The notes under the pieces were generated by a model. That model was not told where the DNA came from and ran no database searches. It saw only the letters and a program-made list of their open reading frames with translations. The translations under genes and the position numbers were made by a program. DNA of 8,233 bases. It comes from an uncultured Paracoccaceae bacterium. GTDB lineage: Bacteria > Pseudomonadota > Alphaproteobacteria > Rhodobacterales > Rhodobacteraceae. How positions within the stretch are numbered: position 1 is the stretch's first letter; each line of letters opens with the position of its first letter. The stretch is from assembly GCA_937916485.1 (NCBI GenBank), contig CALFSV010000311.1, positions 1 to 8,233 of the forward strand. The letters are read 5' to 3'. This document shows, one piece after another, positions 1 to 4,390 of the stretch.

Positions 1-4
1 TTGG

Positions 5-11
5 TCTCCTT
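5..11 (-). promoter_or_regulatory. Shine-Dalgarno of a leftward gene just outside the window
   Basis: Read on the minus strand, the first bases give AAGGAGA followed by CCAA and then the window edge. This is a near-perfect Shine-Dalgarno with space for a start codon immediately beyond position 1. I infer that a gene transcribed leftward begins within a few bases of the left boundary. No coding residue of it is visible. Confidence 0.45.
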
Positions 12-320
12 GGGACATTTTTTCTCATTGCTAGCGATGCGGCTGTCGCTTTGGCATTCCGTTTGCGACACCAAAACTGTCCGTGGCACATAGATGCCAA
101 GGAATGGCCTCTGACCAGGACCTTCTGCCAACGCCGCGAATTGGTACTTCGTCCCGCGTCTTTCCAGTTCAAGCTCTACGCAGAGAACGGTACCCGTTTT
201 CGGACCAGCCGTTCGTAGATTGTGCGGCGAAGGTGTCAAGAGAGCCCAAAGCAGAAGTAACAGATTTGTGCTGCGTGCGCTTGCAGCGCGGAAATTGCTG
301 CAATAGCGTAAATTACTGCG

Positions 321-334
321 CCGCCGTGCGGCGG
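321..334. repeat. short GC-rich inverted repeat
   Basis: CCGCCG-TG-CGGCGG is a perfect 6-bp inverted repeat. It has no T-tract on either strand at the required side (A residues follow on the plus strand), so it does not look like a rho-independent terminator. Role unknown; it may be a remnant. Confidence 0.4.
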
Positions 335-338
335 AAAA

Positions 339-360
339 ACCGGTCATTCATGCGTGCCGC
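339..360 (+). repeat. degenerate 22-bp repeat, copy 1
   Basis: This segment contains ACCGGTCATTC followed by ATGCGTGCCGC. It matches the segment at 490-511 at 17 of 22 positions, in the same orientation. Shorter relatives of its first 11 bases (ACCAGCCGTTC) occur at 204-214 and 8172-8182. All four lie in the gene-poor flanks, none inside a gene I can identify. Similarity was judged by eye. Confidence 0.35.
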
Positions 361-489
361 AGCGGGAACGACAGGCCCAAGGATCAAGTTGCGGGACAAA
401 CCGGACTTTTGCTTACGTGGTTAATGCTTGAGCAGCATTTCTTTGCACCGGCGGCGTGGTATTTGCAGTGTTGCAGCGGATTTCACTGA

Positions 490-511
490 ACCAGCCATTC
501 ATCCGTGCTGA
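490..511 (+). repeat. degenerate 22-bp repeat, copy 2
   Basis: This segment contains ACCAGCCATTC followed by ATCCGTGCTGA. It is the second copy of the element at 339-360 (17 of 22 identical). The differences are scattered, as expected of old diverged copies rather than a recent duplication. Confidence 0.35.
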
Positions 512-641
512 CGAAGAACAGGCAGCATCCAGTCTGACACGTCGCTAAAGCCAGTTTCGACTTTGGTGTAACGTGGCAAAGAATGCCTTCCTTCCGATAC
601 AATGACGCCTGTCATTTCGCTCTCGGATAACGGCTGCAGTG

Positions 642-655
642 GCCTTAGCTAAGGC
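642..655. repeat. perfect 14-bp palindrome beside the pseudogene break
   Basis: GCCTTAGCTAAGGC is self-complementary over its whole length. It supplies the in-frame stop (TAA at 650-652) that ends the reading frame upstream of the aminotransferase remnant. It lies within about 30 bp of where recognisable aminotransferase sequence begins. It could be an operator, a recombination or excision footprint, or chance. Confidence 0.5.
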
Positions 656-667
656 GGCTCAGTCAGT

Positions 668-1009
668 TTGCTGCTCATGCAACATTTTGCGCGCTGCGCG
701 ACAGCACTCCAGCGCCTGATGGACATGCGAAGCCCGGCGCTGAATGATGCGGGTATCGCTCTTCAAACCTGCGGCGATCCAACCCTGTTCGACATCTACT
801 TCACAGCGCATGACGTTCAGGACTACCGCAGTGCACAACATACCGATCCGCAAGACAACGTGATCTGGAACGCCGTCCTGCACGACAACGGCATCTTCAA
901 ATCGCCGGGCAAGCTCTATCCGTCACTCGTTCTGACACAGGCCGATCTGGACCGGACCGAGCAGGCCTTCAGGGTGGCGGCGCAAGCCCTTGCGCATCAC
1001 AAAGCTTAG
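668..1009 (+). pseudogene. C-terminal remnant of a class III aminotransferase (glutamate-1-semialdehyde aminomutase-like)
   Basis: The frame encodes only about 110 residues. They match the C-terminal small domain of PLP-dependent class III aminotransferases of the HemL-like subgroup: a helix ending in an AGI segment, then GDPTLFDIYF, the V.DYR segment, NAVLHDNGIF and KLYPSLVLTQADLD..EQAF. Full-length members are about 430 residues, with the PLP-binding lysine well upstream of this part. That lysine, the large domain and any start codon are absent. The frame is closed upstream by TAA at 650-652, and neither other forward frame from 541 to 650 restores aminotransferase sequence. It therefore looks like a deletion or rearrangement remnant rather than a frameshift. 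Position 668 is a TTG, not a credible start. The 3' end overlaps the end of the convergent LysR gene by 4 bp. The remnant has kept an uninterrupted frame, so the loss may be recent. Confidence 0.75.
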
Positions 1010-1908
1010 CCGCCAGCTTGCTGGGGGCCTTGCACCAGCCCTTTCACCAAGGCATCGACAAAGACGCGGGCATTGGTCAGCTCGGTGCGCCTTTCGGTGA
1101 ACAAAGCGTAGGCTGGCACAGTGGCAGTGGCGAAATCGGGCAACGGGTTGCACAGCGTGCTATCTGCCAGTGCGTCACGCACGGAAAATTCCGGGAAGAT
1201 CGCAAACCCGTCCCCCTCAGCCAGAACCGCCCGGATCATCGGGGCACTGTTCACGACAAGCTGACGGCTCGGCGCAATCACGGTTTCACGGCCGTCCTGT
1301 GCAAAAAGTGCCATCTTGCGCGGCATCGTTGGGGTGCGCAGCCACAAAATACCGTTCAAGTCTTGCACGTCTTTGATCAATTTGGCCTGTTCAGGCCCGC
1401 AGCAAACCACACCGCGCGTCTCGAACAGCTTGCGCGCAAGACGTGGGTCATCCCCAGAATCACCAATGCGAATAGCCAGATCGACGCGCGCTGCGACAGG
1501 GTCCAGCACAGTGTCATCAAGTGTGATGTCCAGCGCCACATCGGGGTGCGCCCGCGCAAACCGCGCAACCACGCGGCCAAAGCGGTGGCCTGACGCAACC
1601 GTCGGCGCGGTCACGCGCAACCGACCTCTCAGGGCGCTTCCCTCGCGGCTCATGCTGTCCAGCCCGCTTTGGAAGGCGTCGGCTATGGCGGCGGCATGGG
1701 GCAAAAACGCTTCTCCCGCCTCGGTCAGTGCGATTTTGCGGGTCGAGCGATACAAAAGCTGACGGCCCAGCCGCGCCTCCAGATCCGAGATCATCTGACT
1801 GACATAGGGGGGCGACAGGCCAAGGCTATCGGCCGCCGCGCGAAAGCTGCCTTGCGCGACGACCGCCTGAAACACGGCGACGGGGCGCAACAGATCAAGA
1901 TTATTCAT
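1006..1908 (-). CDS. LysR-family transcriptional regulator
   Basis: A 300-residue protein of typical LysR length. Residues about 6-65 form the winged helix-turn-helix, with the family pattern GSFRAAADSLGLSPPYVSQMISDLEARLG followed by LLYRSTRKIALTEAG in the wing. Residues about 93-290 form the periplasmic-binding-like effector domain; GRLRVTAPTVASG, DLAIRIGDSGDD and EGDGFAIFPEF are characteristic of the CrgA/AaeR-like branch, which often senses aromatic or other small acids. It should act as a cytoplasmic homotetramer that binds its own promoter region and that of the divergent gene. The start at 1908 places the first helix correctly; only a weak AGG lies upstream. The next gene is the divergent exported protein (1999), its most likely target. 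The effector is unknown. Family assignment is firm, target inferred. Confidence 0.95.
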   Translation of the reverse strand: MNNLDLLRPVAVFQAVVAQGSFRAAADSLGLSPPYVSQMISDLEARLGRQLLYRSTRKIALTEAGEAFLPHAAAIADAFQSGLDSMSREGSALRGRLRVTAPTVASGHRFGRVVARFARAHPDVALDITLDDTVLDPVAARVDLAIRIGDSGDDPRLARKLFETRGVVCCGPEQAKLIKDVQDLNGILWLRTPTMPRKMALFAQDGRETVIAPSRQLVVNSAPMIRAVLAEGDGFAIFPEFSVRDALADSTLCNPLPDFATATVPAYALFTERRTELTNARVFVDALVKGLVQGPQQAGG

Positions 1909-1998
1909 AAGTAATACCTATCAATGCATTCGGCTAATCGCCAATACTAAAGAATGCTTCGGTCGGTCATCTTCAACTCATCTGCAAATCAGGAGTGA
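1909..1998. promoter_or_regulatory. divergent promoter/operator region, LysR gene and exported protein gene
   Basis: A 90-bp AT-richer spacer between two divergent starts, the usual place for a LysR regulator to bind. It contains an inverted repeat with perfect 6-bp arms, GCATTC at 1926-1931 and GAATGC at 1952-1957, plus the small palindrome AATGCATT at 1923-1930. A strong Shine-Dalgarno, AGGAG at 1991-1995, serves the rightward gene. I cannot fix -35/-10 boxes with confidence; TACTAA near 1944-1949 is a possible -10 for the rightward gene. Confidence 0.5.
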
Positions 1999-2700
1999 AT
2001 GATGCTGAAATCCCTTACCGTAACCGTCGCCCTCGCACTGAGCGCAGGCTTTGCCACTGCACAGGAAACATCGATGACCGGACCAATTTACGAAATCGCT
2101 ATTCAGGAAGTCAAAAACGGCGATGTTGCCGACTGGACCGCCGCACGTGCGCCGCTGCTCGAAGGTCTGGCCCAAACGCCTGGCGTTGAAGAAGACTGGA
2201 CGCTCAAGGCATTCTTCACCTTCCCGGAACCCGGCCCGCTGCCCGTCTATGTCGGCCTGACCCGCTGGTCTTCAATGGAGGATTTCGGCGCTGCGTCGAA
2301 TGCGATGATGGGCATGCCCGCAGTGCAATCCTTCTTTGAAAAGGTAAACATGCAAGCCTTCGTGCAGGTTTCTCCCGCAGATGGTGCTCCCTTTATCCTT
2401 GAGGATTACATCAACAAAGCCGGTCAGGTTCTTGAGGTCGCCGTGCGCACGCCCAAGGCGGGTCAAGAGGATAACTTCGACGCCGCCCGCGCGGGCTTTT
2501 TCGGCAAGGTGGCGGAGCAACCTGGGCATATCTTTGATCGTGAGTTCGTCACGGCGGATGGCCAAAACGTCGTGATGATCGGTTGGGAAAGCCAGTCCGA
2601 CTTCATGACCGCCCTTGGCGCGCTGTCGCAGATGCCCGAAATGGGCGCCTTCTTCGGCATCATCGACGCCAGCGCCTATCAGGCGGCCATCGTCGAGTAA
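1999..2700 (+). CDS. exported protein with two tandem dimeric alpha/beta-barrel (ABM-like) domains
   Basis: A 233-residue protein of unknown function. Residues 1-21 look like a Sec signal peptide: Lys at 4, a hydrophobic core LTVTVALALSAGFA, then ATA before QE as a probable signal peptidase I site, so the mature protein is likely periplasmic. The remainder is two copies of one domain (about 30-125 and 142-231). Each starts with a YEIAI/LEVAV strand, then a D/N-W/F-x-AAR helix, a Q.PG turn, a V.VGLTRW/VVMIGWES strand, and an S..DF..A....M..M..FF helix. This is the ferredoxin-like fold of dimeric alpha/beta-barrel proteins such as antibiotic biosynthesis monooxygenases; here one chain could form the pseudo-dimer. 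No catalytic motif or cofactor site was recognised. AGGAG at 1991-1995 is 3 nt from ATG 1999 and 6 nt from ATG 2002, so 2002 may be the real start. It is paired divergently with a LysR regulator. Confidence 0.85.
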   Translation: MMLKSLTVTVALALSAGFATAQETSMTGPIYEIAIQEVKNGDVADWTAARAPLLEGLAQTPGVEEDWTLKAFFTFPEPGPLPVYVGLTRWSSMEDFGAASNAMMGMPAVQSFFEKVNMQAFVQVSPADGAPFILEDYINKAGQVLEVAVRTPKAGQEDNFDAARAGFFGKVAEQPGHIFDREFVTADGQNVVMIGWESQSDFMTALGALSQMPEMGAFFGIIDASAYQAAIVE

Positions 2701-2725
2701 CGCGCAATACAGCAGATAAAGAACG

Positions 2726-2753
2726 GCGCCGGGCACTTGCGAGTGTCCGGCGC
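2726..2753. terminator. bidirectional hairpin terminator between convergent genes
   Basis: A 12-bp stem, GCGCCGGGCACT pairing with AGTGTCCGGCGC, with one G-U wobble and a 4-nt TGCG loop. It lies 25 bp after the stop of the rightward exported-protein gene and 1 bp after the stop of the leftward amidohydrolase-like gene. On the minus strand it is followed by the T-rich GTTCTTTAT, so it fits a rho-independent terminator best in that direction. The plus-strand tail is short of T, so in that direction it may mostly stabilise the 3' end. Confidence 0.75.
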
Positions 2754-2754
2754 T

Positions 2755-4386
2755 TCAGCCTGCGCCAAACCGATTGAGCACATTTCGGGTCACGGCAATC
2801 ACCTGCATGTCATTCCTGACAAGCCCGGCCACCCACTCACATGTCGCCGCGGTAAAGACCGCGCCCGCGCCCTTTTTCCAGTGGATGATCATGCCGTTGC
2901 CACGCGCGCAGGCATCCAGTGTCTGGGGCGTCACCTCGCCATAGAGCGCCATCGCCTTGAACGCGGCATCCGCCGCGCCGATGTAGGGCGTTTCGCCCCA
3001 GATTTTGTGGTCCGCTTCAATGTTCGTCGCCAGCCCCATGGCCAGAATTTCAATCTCGGGCACGGCGCCATCTGTGCAGGTGGCAAAGGGCAACCCGTCT
3101 TCAAACCGATAGTCCAGCCCATCGACCTCATAGCCAAAGATACGCGCCTCGGCACCGATCACATCGCCATAGCCGACCTGCGCCGCGTCAAAGGCCCAGT
3201 GCTCGGGGCGGTAGATCGTAAACCCGCCCGCGCCGCGCCCCACGCAGTTGCCAAGCTCCGCATAGACACCGCGAAGCGCATTGACGCCGAATGTCAGCGC
3301 GCCGGGCCTCTTCACAGGCGCGATCTCCCATGCGCCTGTCACGAGATGGGCCTGATCGGTGCCTGCCAGCGGATCGTGCTGATCGGCGGTATATTTGTAG
3401 CAAACCTGTTGCCGCCCTTCGTCCTCGATCCGCGTTTGCCAAAGGAAGTTGCCAGCAAACCGTGCGACATTGCCGCCCTGTTCAACGTAGGTGTCGACCG
3501 CGTCGCGCATGGGTGCGCTCCAGTATTCATCATGGCCAACGAAAACCGCGCAGGCGTAGCGCGTGAGCAGCGCGGGATCCTCCTCAAGGTCATGCAGGGT
3601 GACGATGTCAAACTCATAGCCTTCGATTTCGGCCCAGCGGGCAAAGTGGCGCTCGTAACTGGCCCAGCCCGCTGAGGCGTATTTCTTCGAGTAGCCATAG
3701 GCATAGGCCCATTCCATATAGGGGTAGCGCACCATGTCGCCGACACGTGGCGGCGTGTCAGTGAGCGCGCGCGGCGCGCCTTCGGGCAGCTTGCAAAACC
3801 CGCGCGACCATGGCCGCTGGGTCGAGACGACAGGCGAGAAAGCGTTGCCATCGGGGCCTGTTATCCCCTCATAATGGTTTGATCCGCCCCAGCAGTTATA
3901 CGCCAGCCAAGTGCCCGTGGCACAGACCAGAACATAGGGCGGCGGGGCGGTATCAGGGGCGGCACGCACCAGAATGATATGATGCTCTTCAATCACATCT
4001 TCACCGCGCCGCGCCCGAAGCGTCACGAGGTATCCACCCGGCCGCCAATCTGCGGGGATAGTAAAGGCAAAACACTCGGGCCAGTCGCACCCGTTGACCG
4101 AGCAATCCAGTGGGGTGGGGTGATGCTGACCTTTCAGGCCAGTTTCCTGCAAAAGCTGGATATAGTCTGCACAGTCACGGCCAATCTCGAGATCCCATTC
4201 AGGCGCAGTTGTCGAGATGTGCAGCGCGACGCGCTCGCCTGGGGCATAGCTCATTTTCGGGGTGTAGCCCCAAATCTCCAGCACGGCATCGTCCCGTGCG
4301 GGGCCGATATAGTAGTTGTCCAGGATATGGCGCGCTTTGGCGCGGGTTCTGGGGGTGGTTGCAGGCTTGGGGCTGTCTTGTGTCAT
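2755..4386 (-). CDS. N,N-dimethylformamidase large-subunit-like protein (DMFA2 C-terminal family)
   Basis: A 543-residue protein, probably cytoplasmic (no signal peptide). Residues about 31-142 form an all-beta, Ig-like domain. Residues about 149-540 match the C-terminal region of the dimethylformamidase large subunit: YVLVCATGTWLAYNCWGG, QRPWSRGF, YPYMEWAYAYGYS, a long WAEIEGYEFDIVTLHDL segment, then VFVGHDEYWSAPMRDAVDTYVEQGGN and FAGNFLWQTR, a glutamine-amidotransferase-like fold. Dimethylformamidase hydrolyses N,N-dimethylformamide to dimethylamine and formate using a mononuclear iron held by two Tyr and a carboxylate. Tyr163 and Tyr288 here lie in the most conserved-looking stretches, but I cannot map the ligands with certainty. 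Known large subunits are about 760 residues; the extra N-terminal lectin-like domain is missing, and no small-subunit gene is nearby. The start at 4386 is chosen because GGAG (4394-4397) lies 7 nt upstream; an upstream ATG at 4443 would overlap the preceding gene. It lies 4 bp after the CoA-transferase stop, so it is probably translationally coupled. Substrate unknown. Confidence 0.85.
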   Translation of the reverse strand: MTQDSPKPATTPRTRAKARHILDNYYIGPARDDAVLEIWGYTPKMSYAPGERVALHISTTAPEWDLEIGRDCADYIQLLQETGLKGQHHPTPLDCSVNGCDWPECFAFTIPADWRPGGYLVTLRARRGEDVIEEHHIILVRAAPDTAPPPYVLVCATGTWLAYNCWGGSNHYEGITGPDGNAFSPVVSTQRPWSRGFCKLPEGAPRALTDTPPRVGDMVRYPYMEWAYAYGYSKKYASAGWASYERHFARWAEIEGYEFDIVTLHDLEEDPALLTRYACAVFVGHDEYWSAPMRDAVDTYVEQGGNVARFAGNFLWQTRIEDEGRQQVCYKYTADQHDPLAGTDQAHLVTGAWEIAPVKRPGALTFGVNALRGVYAELGNCVGRGAGGFTIYRPEHWAFDAAQVGYGDVIGAEARIFGYEVDGLDYRFEDGLPFATCTDGAVPEIEILAMGLATNIEADHKIWGETPYIGAADAAFKAMALYGEVTPQTLDACARGNGMIIHWKKGAGAVFTAATCEWVAGLVRNDMQVIAVTRNVLNRFGAG

Positions 4387-4390
4387 GGCT

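Larger units (their letters stand above)
1..667. other. gene-poor, apparently decayed intergenic region
   Basis: No convincing gene was found here. The open frames present (for example 83-424 on the plus strand) start without a ribosome binding site, have an unusual composition rich in Arg and Cys, and resemble no family I recognise. GC content looks lower than in the genes to the right. The stretch holds a leftward Shine-Dalgarno at its left edge (5-11) and a sigma54-like match at 51-66. It also holds a GC-rich hairpin CCGCCG-TG-CGGCGG at 321-334, two copies of a degenerate 22-bp element (339-360, 490-511), and a perfect 14-bp palindrome at 642-655. The best reading is a scar of lost genes: it leads directly into an aminotransferase remnant. 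Confidence 0.6.

Noticed and set aside
83..424. Plus-strand open frame of 113 codons in the left flank
   Set aside because: GTG start with no Shine-Dalgarno, rich in Arg and Cys, no recognisable domain, and it covers degenerate repeats and a hairpin; better read as non-coding.
1018..1593. 191-codon plus-strand open frame
   Set aside because: Antisense to the LysR gene, which has a complete HTH and effector domain.
2737..3675. 312-codon plus-strand open frame
   Set aside because: Antisense to the dimethylformamidase-like gene and runs through the terminator hairpin; no domain and no ribosome binding site.
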